Origin: Kaistia adipata DSM 17808
GTDB taxonomy: Bacteria; Pseudomonadota; Alphaproteobacteria; Rhizobiales; Kaistiaceae
NCBI RefSeq assembly: GCF_000423225.1
Contig: NZ_KE383991.1
Coordinates: 62,001-126,000, forward strand
Length of the DNA stretch: 64,000 bases
Direction of reading: 5' to 3'
Shown here: positions 27,774 to 36,273 of the stretch, one piece after another
How positions within the stretch are numbered: the first letter of the stretch is position 1
Layout of the letters: every line of letters starts with the position of its first letter
Made by a program: the position numbers and the translations under genes
Notes under the pieces: model-generated
Databases searched by the model: none
Seen by the model: only the letters and a program-made list of their open reading frames with translations
Told to the model about the DNA's origin: nothing

Positions 27774-28703
27774 TCAGGCGTCGCCGGAAATCAGGTGGCG
27801 CAGGCTGTGCTCGGGCCGGAAGCCCAGCCGCTGCGCGGCGTGGCGCGTGTCGTAGAGGCTGGCATACGGGCTGCCGGCATAAAGCTCGGCATCGCGCACC
27901 TCGATCGCCGTGCCGTGCAGGCGGCGGGCCCGCTCGACGGTCGGCTCGGCGGCCAGCGTGTCGGGCGAGGCCACAAAAAACGTCTCGAAGCTGGCCGGCG
28001 CCATCTCCAGCTCCAGCGCCAGCCGGAAGGCCCGAGCGAGGTCGCGTGGATCGATGTAGTTGTAGAAGGCGCCGCCACCGGCGCTGGAAGGACCGCCGGC
28101 CGGCGTGCCCTTGTAGTTCGCCGGGTCGGCGTGGCGCGCGCGGATCTCGCCATACATTTCGGGATAGGCGACGAAGACGGTGCGGATCGCCACCGTCTGT
28201 AGGCCCCAATGCACGGCGGCGCGGGCAATGTCCTCGCCCATCACCTTGCTGAGCGCGTAGGGATCGGTCGCCTGCAGCGGGTGCGCGAGATCGACCGGCA
28301 TGTAGCGCGGCGGCGCCATGGCGCCCTCCCGCACGGTGTAGCCGATGACGGAATCGCTGGAGCAGAACACGACGCGCGGCACGCCGTTCTTTCGCGCGGC
28401 CTCGAAGACGTTCCACGTCCCGAGCACATTGGTGGTCAGGATCTCCTCGCCGGTGCCCTGCCAGATATTGGCGCGAGCCGCGGCGTGGATCACCAGATCC
28501 ACGCCGTCGACAGCCTTCGCCACGTCATCGGCGTTGGTGACGTCGCCGACATGCCACTCGGCTTCGTCTTCGCCCTGACGCCGATCGAAGCCACGGACGC
28601 AGTAGCCATTCGCCACCAGCTCGCGGACGATGTAGCGCCCGAGAAGGCCGGCCGCGCCGGTCACAAGGACCAGCGGAAGTCCGTCTTGTGTCTCTTTGCT
28701 CAT
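27774..28703 (-). CDS. NAD-dependent epimerase/dehydratase family protein
   Basis: A 309-residue extended SDR, a paralogue-like neighbour of the preceding gene. It has TGAAGLLGRYIV, the acidic FDRRQGEDEAEW region, VIHAAARANIW, SSDSVIGY, the Tyr/Lys pair in DPYALSKVMGEDIA, and a C-terminal GFRPEHSLRHLI. Start ATG 28703 has GGAG nine bases upstream; ATG 28709 is two codons earlier with too short a spacing. It is 30 bases downstream of the liv fusion gene. Two epimerases next to an importer suggest processing of the imported compound. Confidence 0.88.
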   Translation of the reverse strand: MSKETQDGLPLVLVTGAAGLLGRYIVRELVANGYCVRGFDRRQGEDEAEWHVGDVTNADDVAKAVDGVDLVIHAAARANIWQGTGEEILTTNVLGTWNVFEAARKNGVPRVVFCSSDSVIGYTVREGAMAPPRYMPVDLAHPLQATDPYALSKVMGEDIARAAVHWGLQTVAIRTVFVAYPEMYGEIRARHADPANYKGTPAGGPSSAGGGAFYNYIDPRDLARAFRLALELEMAPASFETFFVASPDTLAAEPTVERARRLHGTAIEVRDAELYAGSPYASLYDTRHAAQRLGFRPEHSLRHLISGDA

Positions 28704-28733
28704 GTTCATTGTCTCCGTCCGGGTGCCACGGCC

Positions 28734-31250
28734 TCAGGCCGCGGCAATTCCCAGCAGCCGATCCTGAAGTGCCTGGTCGTTCGCGAGAGTGTCCGACTCG
28801 CCGGCGAAGGCGATCTTGCCGTTGACGAGCACATAGGCGCGGTCGGCGAGCGCGAGCACCTCGTCGGCGTGATGCTCGACGACGACGAGGCTGGCGCGGG
28901 TCGAGATGCGATTGACGGCGGCCTTCACCTCCTCAACCACGGCCGGAGCGAGACCCTCATACGGCTCGTCGAGCAAGATCAGGCGGGTTGGCACCACCAG
29001 CGAGCGAGCGATCGCCACCATCTGCCGCTCGCCGCCCGAGAGGTTCTGGGCCTTGGAGCGTGACAGGATGGCGAGCTTCGGGAAGAGGTCGTGGATCTCC
29101 TCGATCGACGCGCCGCCGGCACGCATCGCCAGCGCCAGGTTCTCGTGCACGGTCAGGTTCGGGAAGAGACGACGCCCTTCCGGCACGATCGTGATGCCGC
29201 GCCGGTTGATCTGGTCGGAGCGTTCGCGGCTGATGTCGACGCCGTCGAACACCACCTGGCCGGCGGTCGGATGCAGCTGCCCCATGATCGTCTTGAGCGT
29301 CGTCGACTTGCCGACGCCGTTGCGGCCGAGAAGCGCCACCACCTCGTTCGGCATGACCTTGAGGTCGATGCCTTCGAGAACGGTGCCGCCGCCATAGCCC
29401 GCCTGCACGCCCTTCATCTCGAGCAGCGGCTTGACCGCGCCGTCGACCGGACGCTTGGCGGCCCCGACGCTAGCAGGCGTCGCGACGACGTCGACCGAGG
29501 CCTTCTTCTCGTGCTTCGCGCCCATATAGGCTTCGATGACTTCCGGATGCTTCGCCACCATGGCCGGCTCGCCATCGGCGATGATGCGGCCCTGGTGCAG
29601 CACGGTGATCCGGTCCGACATCGCGATGACCCGGTCGATGTCATGCTCGATCAGCACGACGGCATGGGTCTCGGCGAGCTTCTTGATCAGGTCGGAAACG
29701 ACGATGCGGTCCTTCTCGCCGAGGCCGGCGAGCGGCTCGTCGAGCAGCAGCACCTCGGCTTCACCCGCCAGCGTGATCGCGATCTCCAGCAGGCGAACCT
29801 CGCCATGCGAGAGCTCGGTGCAGGGATTGGCGGCGCGGTCGGCCAGGCCGACGGCATCGAGGATCGACCACGCTTCCGCGCAGACCACCGTGTCCTTGTG
29901 GGCATCGCGCCAGAACGGGATGGTCCGCTCGCGGCTCGCCTGGACGGCGACGCGCACATTCTCGAAGACCGACAGGTTCTTGAAAACGCTGATGATCTGG
30001 AACGAGCGCGAAATGCCGAGGCGGGCGCGCTGGTAGGGCTTCAGCTTGGTGATGTCCCGGCCCTTGAACAGGATCCGGCCGGCATTCGGCTCCAGGAAGC
30101 CGGTCAGCATGTTGAAGAGCGTCGTCTTGCCGGCGCCGTTCGGGCCGATGATGCTGTGCAGGACGCGGTCGTTGACGTCGAGCGAGATGTCCTTCTGGGT
30201 GACGATCGAGCCGAAGCTCTTCGACAGGTTCTGGGTCTGCAGCACCGGACCGGTGGTGACCGACGAGGCCTTCGGCTTGAACGGCGCGATCTTGGCCGGC
30301 CGCGCCGGCACCGTGTTGCGGGTCAGCGTCCAATGGTTGCGGCGGATCAGGCGCTGGAAGATGCCCTGCATGCCCTCCGGCGAGATGATCGCGAACAGGA
30401 TGATGATCGGCGCGAAGATCAGCCACCAATTGTCGGTGATGACGCTGAGCTTCTCCTCGAGGGTGAGGAAGGTGATAGCGCCCCACATCGGGCCGAGGAA
30501 GTGGTGCACGCCGCCGAGCGCCGCCATCAGCACCGGGTCACCCGCGCGCTGCCAGCTCATGTTATCGGCATAGGCGCCCTGGATCAGCATCGCCATCAGG
30601 CCACCGGCGATGCCGATGAGCATGCCGGCGATGCAGAAGCCGGCCCACTTCGCCATGAAGGTGTTGAAGCCGAGCGTCATGGCGCGCTGCTCGTTGTCGC
30701 GCACGGCCTGCATGGTGCGGCCGAGCGGCGTATGGACGAGCTGCCACAGCACGCCGATCAAGAGGATCACGGCGGCAACGGTGAACCAGTGGAAGGCCAG
30801 CGACGACGGCATCCACGGACGCGGAACGTTCTGGATGCCGTTCTCGCCGCCCGTGACCGAGGTCCACTTGAACGCGATCTCATAGGCGACCTGCGAACAG
30901 GCCAGCGTGATCAGCGAGAAGTACAGCCCCTTGCGGCGCAAGATGACCAGGCCGAGCACCATGGCACCGGCCAGCGAGAACACCGCTGCGAACAGCATCG
31001 CGGTGAGCTCGTTCGTCACGGCGCTGCCGAGCGTGAAGGCGACCGCGTAGCTGGCGCAGCCGAAGAAGATGGAGGCGCCGAAGGGAACCAGTCCGAGATA
31101 GCCGATGAGCAGGTTCACGCCGAGCGCGTAGAGGACGTAGATCGCGATCTGCGTCACATGGGTGATGGAGGCGCCTTCGTAGAGGACGAAGCCGCTCAGC
31201 CCCACCAGCACCAGCGTCGCGATGACGACAGGGTGTTTCAGAAAACTCAT
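28734..31250 (-). CDS. fused branched-chain-type ABC transporter: LivM permease + LivG ATPase + LivF ATPase
   Basis: One uninterrupted 838-residue protein. Residues 1-300 are a LivM-type permease. Residues 336-577 are a LivG-type ATPase (Walker A 369-376, LSHGE 480-484, Walker B LLLDEP 501-506). Residues 608-838 are a LivF-type ATPase (GRNGVGKS 642-649, LSGGE 737-741, LILLDEP 757-763). Linkers of about 30 residues (roughly 302-335 and 578-607) are basic or Ala/Val-rich. These three functions are normally on separate polypeptides. Both ATPase sites look intact. The ATG at 31250 overlaps the livH stop (ATGA). With LivH and the binding protein it makes a complete HAAT-type importer; the ligand is probably an organic acid or amide linked to the neighbouring enzymes. 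Confidence 0.95.
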   Translation of the reverse strand: MSFLKHPVVIATLVLVGLSGFVLYEGASITHVTQIAIYVLYALGVNLLIGYLGLVPFGASIFFGCASYAVAFTLGSAVTNELTAMLFAAVFSLAGAMVLGLVILRRKGLYFSLITLACSQVAYEIAFKWTSVTGGENGIQNVPRPWMPSSLAFHWFTVAAVILLIGVLWQLVHTPLGRTMQAVRDNEQRAMTLGFNTFMAKWAGFCIAGMLIGIAGGLMAMLIQGAYADNMSWQRAGDPVLMAALGGVHHFLGPMWGAITFLTLEEKLSVITDNWWLIFAPIIILFAIISPEGMQGIFQRLIRRNHWTLTRNTVPARPAKIAPFKPKASSVTTGPVLQTQNLSKSFGSIVTQKDISLDVNDRVLHSIIGPNGAGKTTLFNMLTGFLEPNAGRILFKGRDITKLKPYQRARLGISRSFQIISVFKNLSVFENVRVAVQASRERTIPFWRDAHKDTVVCAEAWSILDAVGLADRAANPCTELSHGEVRLLEIAITLAGEAEVLLLDEPLAGLGEKDRIVVSDLIKKLAETHAVVLIEHDIDRVIAMSDRITVLHQGRIIADGEPAMVAKHPEVIEAYMGAKHEKKASVDVVATPASVGAAKRPVDGAVKPLLEMKGVQAGYGGGTVLEGIDLKVMPNEVVALLGRNGVGKSTTLKTIMGQLHPTAGQVVFDGVDISRERSDQINRRGITIVPEGRRLFPNLTVHENLALAMRAGGASIEEIHDLFPKLAILSRSKAQNLSGGERQMVAIARSLVVPTRLILLDEPYEGLAPAVVEEVKAAVNRISTRASLVVVEHHADEVLALADRAYVLVNGKIAFAGESDTLANDQALQDRLLGIAAA

Positions 31251-32113
31251 TCGAAGCGCTCCCACTGGGTGCCGAGCAGCCCGCGCGGGCGCAACAGAAG
31301 AACAATCAGCATCAGGACGTACATCGCGGCGGTGGACGCCTCGGGCCAGAACTGGATCGTCAGCGCGGTGGTGATGCCGACGGCGAGGCCGGCGACGACG
31401 GCGCCCGCGAACGAGCCGAGACCACCGATGGCGACGATCACGAAGGCGGGCATGATGGCGTTGGCGGCCATGGAGGGAGAGACGGTCCAGAGCGGCCCGG
31501 CGAGCACGCCGGCGATGGCGGCGATGCCGCAGCCGAGGCCGAAGACGGCCGTGAAGACGCGCGGCAGGTTGATGCCGAGCATGTCCACCATCGCGGGATC
31601 GCGGCTGCCGGCGCGGATGATGCGGCCGTAGGGCGTGAAGGCGAGGAAGGCCCAGAGCGCGACCAGCACGGCGATTGTCGCGCCGAGCACGGCGACGCGA
31701 TAGCGGGTCATGAAAATGGGGCCGAGCTCGACGAAGCCGTTCAGGAACTCGGGCGGCGAAAGCGGCTTGCCGTCGGTGCCCCAGACATAGCGGATGATCG
31801 CCTCGATCAGCAGCGCCAGCGCGAAGGTGATGACGAGGCTGAGCAGCGGCTCCTTGCCGTAGAGACGGCGGATCAGCGTCACCTCCAGCAGCATGCCGAT
31901 GCCGGCGACGATCACAGGCGACAGGATGGCGGCGGGCCAACCGAAGAGGCGCACCAGTTCATAAGCAAAATAGGCGCCAAGCGCGAAAAAAGCGCCGTGA
32001 GCGAAATTCACAATTCCAAGCATGCCGAACGTAATCGACAGACCGACAGCGATCAAAACATAGATGAACCCGAGCACGAGCCCATTCGCTGCCTGAGACA
32101 GTAAGATTTCCAT
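31247..32113 (-). CDS. livH: branched-chain amino acid-type ABC transporter permease LivH
   Basis: A 288-residue inner-membrane permease with about eight spans. Family hallmarks are GLVLGFIYVLIAVGLSITFGMLGIVNFAHGAFFALGAY at the N-terminus and GGLGSFAGAVVAGLAVGI near the C-terminus. The start has AGGA at seven bases. Its TGA overlaps the ATG of the fused LivM-LivG-LivF gene, so stoichiometric coupling of the two permease halves is likely. Confidence 0.95.
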   Translation of the reverse strand: MEILLSQAANGLVLGFIYVLIAVGLSITFGMLGIVNFAHGAFFALGAYFAYELVRLFGWPAAILSPVIVAGIGMLLEVTLIRRLYGKEPLLSLVITFALALLIEAIIRYVWGTDGKPLSPPEFLNGFVELGPIFMTRYRVAVLGATIAVLVALWAFLAFTPYGRIIRAGSRDPAMVDMLGINLPRVFTAVFGLGCGIAAIAGVLAGPLWTVSPSMAANAIMPAFVIVAIGGLGSFAGAVVAGLAVGITTALTIQFWPEASTAAMYVLMLIVLLLRPRGLLGTQWERFE

Positions 32114-32187
32114 TTATTTATTCCTGGGCTTCGGGCCGGACAAGGTGGCCGCATGACGCGGCCACCCCGGGAATCGAGGACGGAAGA

Positions 32188-33417
32188 TCAGAGATCGCCC
32201 ATCTTGCAGCCGATCTGTTCCTTCGTGCCGAAGGCAGTCGAAGTCGCCTCTTCACCCTCGGTCGACCAGCCGACGACGTTCATGAAGTCGTACTTGTCGG
32301 AGATCTGGTCCTTGACCTGCACGATCAGGGCCGGACGGATCAGCTGGTGGTCCCACTCGCGGTAGTAGTAGGGGAACTCGCCGGCCTCATAGCGCCAGCT
32401 CTCGATCGCCGGCACGAGCTTGGTCGGGTCGGTCGAGCCGGCCTTCTCCAGCGATTCCAGCATCGAGCGCATCGCGAACCAGCCCGACCAGGCCTTGTCG
32501 GAGGGCGGCATGTCGTAGGCCTCCTGGTAGGCCTTGACGAATTCCTTCTCGACGGCCGGGTTGCGGTCATCGTTGTAGTACCAGGGCTTGACGTGCGTGC
32601 CGGTCGCGGCCGCCGGTCCGATATCCCAGAAGTCGGTGTCCGATACCGCGACTTCGTAGATCGGCACCGAGCCCTTCATGCCGAGCTCGTTCCACTGCTT
32701 GAGGAAGTTGGAAAGATCGAGGCCGACCAGCGCGCCGAAGATGGCGTCCGGCGCGGCGCGGCGGATCTTCAGAATGTACGAGCTGTAGTCGGCGGTGTTG
32801 ACGGGGATCTCGTCGGCTCCGGCTTCCGTCGCATTGACGTTGCCGAGCATCGCGCGACCGGTGCGCAGCACGTCCTGGCCAAAGGCATAGGCCGGCGTGA
32901 AGAAGTAGATCTTGTTGTCCTTCAGGCGATCGAAGATCGCCGAGACCTGGACCGGCACCGGCGCCTGCGTGCGGAACGTATAGCGGTTGCAGCTCGTTCC
33001 GGTCACCTCGGAGGCGGCCGAACCGGCGGAGATGAACGGAAGCTTCTCGCGCTCGGCCACCGACATCATCGCCAGCGTTGCTGCGGAAGAATTGCCGCCG
33101 ACAACGCCGGCGACCTTATATTCGGTCGCCATGCGCTGCATGTTCTGCTGCGCGACCTGGGGGCTGGCTTCGTCGAGCCAGATCGTCTCGATCGGCTTGC
33201 CGAGGACCTTCTTGCCATGCATGGCAACAGCGATTTCCGCGCCACGGGCCATGTGCAGGCCGATCGACGCGCTGGCGCCCTGCTTCGGCGTCAGGATGCC
33301 CAGGCGAACGGTCTCCTCCGCGATCGCCGAAGCACTGAGCGATGCGAGGAGGACACCGGTCAGGGCCGAAAGTCGGCCGGCCGCGCGCCATCGTCCGCTT
33401 GTGTTCTTCACTGTCAT
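32188..33417 (-). CDS. ABC transporter substrate-binding protein (LivJ/LivK type)
   Basis: A 409-residue periplasmic binding protein with a Sec signal peptide of about 36 residues (LSALTGVLLASLSASAIA, then EE). The type-I fold includes VRLGILTPKQGASASIGLHMARGAEIAV, GGNSSAATLAMMSVAE and FFTPAYAFGQDVLR. These are characteristic of receptors for amino acids, amides or aromatic and aliphatic acids. A strong GGAGGAAA precedes ATG 33417. First gene of the importer operon (binding protein, LivH, fused LivMGF, two epimerases). Confidence 0.93.
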   Translation of the reverse strand: MTVKNTSGRWRAAGRLSALTGVLLASLSASAIAEETVRLGILTPKQGASASIGLHMARGAEIAVAMHGKKVLGKPIETIWLDEASPQVAQQNMQRMATEYKVAGVVGGNSSAATLAMMSVAEREKLPFISAGSAASEVTGTSCNRYTFRTQAPVPVQVSAIFDRLKDNKIYFFTPAYAFGQDVLRTGRAMLGNVNATEAGADEIPVNTADYSSYILKIRRAAPDAIFGALVGLDLSNFLKQWNELGMKGSVPIYEVAVSDTDFWDIGPAAATGTHVKPWYYNDDRNPAVEKEFVKAYQEAYDMPPSDKAWSGWFAMRSMLESLEKAGSTDPTKLVPAIESWRYEAGEFPYYYREWDHQLIRPALIVQVKDQISDKYDFMNVVGWSTEGEEATSTAFGTKEQIGCKMGDL

Positions 33418-33772
33418 TCCAGGTTTCCTCCTCAGCATACAGCCGGTATGGCGACATCGCTGCCGAACCGGCGCAGCCATGCAGGCAGCCCCGGCCAGCC
33501 TCCCCCGCCGTGCCAGCCAGGTTGGTGTAGTTTAGAACCTAATTCGAATTGACCATCGGTTTGAAATAGGACTTTGCTTGAATCCTATAGGGTTCTGCTA
33601 TGGTCCCGACGCCGTTGGGGCAGGTGGTCAAACGTGTCGCACGCGTCGTGATACCCCCACGCGACGCGGCACAATCAGACTGCGAAACGACGACATCCGC
33701 GCACGGCGGGAGCCGGCGCGGATGTCTCGTCCAGATATCGTCTCGGGCAGGCGCGAACCGCCGCCGTCCCCC
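33418..33772. other. intergenic region upstream of the liv operon
   Basis: The liv promoter should lie here. Visible elements are a 10-bp palindrome AATTCGAATT (33541-33550) and an inverted pair ATAGGA/TCCTAT (33566-33571 and 33583-33588, 11-base spacer). Both sit in an AT-rich patch from 33525 to 33600. I see no supported gene. Confidence 0.55.
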
Positions 33773-34864
33773 TCAGGCGGTCTTCTTCTTCGTCTCCTCG
33801 GCAAGCAGCGCCGCCAGCCGGAAGAAGCCGTGCACCATCTTGGTGTAGGGCAGGAGCAGGAAGAAGGTCAGCACAGCGCCGAGATGGACGGCGAGCATCG
33901 GCGAGACGAGATGGCTGCCGGTCGCGGCATAAAGCGCGAGACCGGAGGCGGCAACGAAGCCGAGCAGCGCGATGAAGGCCATCTCGCCGCCCCAGGCGCG
34001 CACGGCGCCCAGCTTCTTGTCCGCCTTGGTCTTCAGCCAAGCGAGGCCGATCGTGCCGACGACGAGCAGGATGCCGCCGGGAACGCCGAGCAGCTTGGGC
34101 GGCGTGAGCAAACCATAGGGCGCCTGCCAGCCAAAGACATAGTGGAGGATGGTCGCCACGCTCGTGGCCGCAAAGCACAGCAGGAAGCCGTACATCACCG
34201 CCTGGTGGAAATAGCGGCGTGCGTTGGAATAGCGGTCCTCGACCTCGAAATTGCAGCCCTGCCCCTGCCCGCCTCCGAGGTTCCGCATGTTGGCCACCTG
34301 GGCACAGGCGCCGACGACATGCCGGATGGCCAGCCGACCCGCCCCGACCTCGCGCCAGTAGCGGACCAGACCGACGGCGACGGCCGCAAGCGGCAGCAGG
34401 AAGGCGGGCGCGAAGAGCGCGACCATCGCATTGTGCGACAGGAACGCATAGAATCCCTCGCCCGAGGTCGGGCGCAGGGAGGCGATCAGCCAGAACAGCA
34501 CGCCGATGCCGGCGACCATCGACAGCATCAGCACCATGCCGTTCTGCTGGAAGGTCCGCGCGACGGGCGCCGGCCCGACGAAGCGCTCCCAGCTGTCCTG
34601 CCGGACTTCGGCCAGCGCCGCCGGCAGGTTCAGGTCGAACTCATGCGGTTCGGTGTACTGGCAGGAATAGTAGCAGCCGCGGCAGTTGTGGCAGAGATTG
34701 GCCAGGTGGGTCAGGTCGCCATCGGCGAACGACTTCTGCCGCGTCATCGCCGGAAAGACGGAACAGAAGCCTTCGCAGTAACGGCAGGCATTGCAGATTT
34801 CGATCTGGCGCCGGGCTTCCTCGGCGAGCGAGGCGGTGTCGAGCGTAGCGAGATTAAGAGACAC
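33773..34864 (-). CDS. tcuB: tricarballylate utilization protein TcuB (FeS/cytochrome-b-like membrane protein)
   Basis: A 363-residue membrane redox protein. The N-terminal soluble part has two four-cysteine clusters (CNACRYCEGFCSVFP and CHNCRGCYYSCQY), typical of 4Fe-4S binding. Several membrane spans with conserved histidines follow. TcuB re-oxidises the reduced flavin of TcuA by passing electrons to the quinone pool. The GTG at 34864 was chosen for its GGGAGG at nine bases; it overlaps tcuA by 11 bases. A longer frame start at 34909 is possible. Confidence 0.92.
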   Translation of the reverse strand: MSLNLATLDTASLAEEARRQIEICNACRYCEGFCSVFPAMTRQKSFADGDLTHLANLCHNCRGCYYSCQYTEPHEFDLNLPAALAEVRQDSWERFVGPAPVARTFQQNGMVLMLSMVAGIGVLFWLIASLRPTSGEGFYAFLSHNAMVALFAPAFLLPLAAVAVGLVRYWREVGAGRLAIRHVVGACAQVANMRNLGGGQGQGCNFEVEDRYSNARRYFHQAVMYGFLLCFAATSVATILHYVFGWQAPYGLLTPPKLLGVPGGILLVVGTIGLAWLKTKADKKLGAVRAWGGEMAFIALLGFVAASGLALYAATGSHLVSPMLAVHLGAVLTFFLLLPYTKMVHGFFRLAALLAEETKKKTA

Positions 34865-36272
34865 GAGAAGCGGCCTCCCGGCCCGCGATACGTCCGAAGA
34901 CCGTTCCAATCGTCATGCCGAAACCGGCGAGGTAGCCCTGGCCAAGGATCGAGCCGGCCATGATCTCGCCGGCCGCCCAGACATTGGCGAGCGGACCGCG
35001 CAGCGTGTGCACACGGGCATCCTGCGAGACCTTGAGGCCGAGATAGGTGAAGGTGACGCCCGGCCGGAGCTGGTAGCCGTAATAGGGCGGCTTATCGATC
35101 GGCCGCGCCCAGTTGGTCTTGGCCGGTGTCAGCCCCTCGGTCGCCACACCGTCGAGCTCCATCGGGCGGAACTCGCCCGGCCGGCACGCGGCATTGAACG
35201 TCTCGACGGTCTGCTTGAGCTTTGCGCCGTCGAGCCCGAGCTTCACGCCCAGCTCCTCGACCGTGTCGGCTTTGACCGGCGGGAAGACGGACGGCATGAA
35301 GAGGTCAATCGACTTGCTGTCGATGATCGAGAACCCCTCCTGCCCCGGCTGCGCGGCGACGAGGCGACCCCAGATCGCATAGCGCTTGGGCCAAACGTCC
35401 TCGCCCTCGTTGTAGAAGCGGTCGCCATCGCGGTTGACGACGATCGAGAACGGGACGCAATCAAGGCGGGTGACGATGCCGCCGTCGAATTTCGGCGCGC
35501 GCCCGTCGATAGCGACGGCATGGCACTGGGTCGGGTCGCCGACGCTCTCGCAATCCTGGTCGAGCATGTCGCGCAGCACGACGCCGCGATTGTAGGGCGT
35601 GCCGCGGATCAGGAAGTTGGCGGCGGCAGGTCCCCAGGCACGCGTCAGCCACTCGATGTCGGACTGGAAGCCGCCGGACGACAGCACGACGCTGCGGCCC
35701 CGGATGCTCTGCTGCGGCGCGCCGGCAACGGACACCTCGACATGGGTGAAGCGATCGCCCTCGAGGTGCACGTGCTTGACCTGCGCCTCGTAGACGATGG
35801 TGACGCCGAGATCGGTCGCGGTGTTGTAGTAGGCGTTGACCAGCGCCTTGCCGCCGCCGAGGAAGAAGGCGTTGGTGCGCGACAGGCTGAGCGTGCCGGA
35901 AAGCGAAGGCTGGAAACGCACGCCATGCGCCTCCATCCAGGGCAGGCACTCCTCGGACGAACGGATGGCGAAGCGCGCCAGGCCCTCGTCCGTCTTGCCC
36001 TTCGTCACCAGCATCAGGTCATGGAAATACTCGTCTTCCTCATAGCTGCCGGTCAGCACCGAGAGCGGGCCGCGATGCATGCAGCGGAAGTTTCGCGTGT
36101 GCCGCGAATTGCCGCCGCGATAGGCCTTCGGCGCCCCTTCGAGGATGAGAACCCGAGCCCCCGCCTCTGCGGCGGTGATCGCGGCGCAGAGCGCCGCGTT
36201 GCCACCGCCGACAACGATCACATCCCAGAGCGTCTCGCCGAGGTGAGACGCCGTATCCTTGACATTCGCCAT
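34854..36272 (-). CDS. tcuA: FAD-dependent tricarballylate dehydrogenase TcuA
   Basis: A 472-residue flavoprotein. The N-terminal dinucleotide motif is DVIVVGGGNAALCAAITAAEAGARVLILEGAPKAYRGGNSRHTRNFR, and the C-terminal FAD segment is LANVWAAGEIMAGSILGQGYLAGFGMTIGTVFGRIAG. These features and the tcuB neighbour identify the enzyme that oxidises tricarballylate to cis-aconitate, feeding the TCA cycle. ATG 36272 starts one base after the stop of the GntR gene; the ribosome site is weak (GGACGA), implying translational coupling. No tcuC transporter gene is adjacent. Confidence 0.92.
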   Translation of the reverse strand: MANVKDTASHLGETLWDVIVVGGGNAALCAAITAAEAGARVLILEGAPKAYRGGNSRHTRNFRCMHRGPLSVLTGSYEEDEYFHDLMLVTKGKTDEGLARFAIRSSEECLPWMEAHGVRFQPSLSGTLSLSRTNAFFLGGGKALVNAYYNTATDLGVTIVYEAQVKHVHLEGDRFTHVEVSVAGAPQQSIRGRSVVLSSGGFQSDIEWLTRAWGPAAANFLIRGTPYNRGVVLRDMLDQDCESVGDPTQCHAVAIDGRAPKFDGGIVTRLDCVPFSIVVNRDGDRFYNEGEDVWPKRYAIWGRLVAAQPGQEGFSIIDSKSIDLFMPSVFPPVKADTVEELGVKLGLDGAKLKQTVETFNAACRPGEFRPMELDGVATEGLTPAKTNWARPIDKPPYYGYQLRPGVTFTYLGLKVSQDARVHTLRGPLANVWAAGEIMAGSILGQGYLAGFGMTIGTVFGRIAGREAASRVS

Positions 36273-36273
36273 A

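Noticed and set aside
28734-31250. possibility that the Liv fusion is a sequencing artefact joining three genes
   Set aside because: Domain order, intact motifs, sensible linkers, no internal start with a ribosome site noticed at the joints, and correct ATGA coupling to livH all support a real single gene.
29091-31631. 846-codon plus-strand open frame opposite the Liv fusion
   Set aside because: A GC-bias shadow without motifs. The fusion protein on the other strand explains the region completely.
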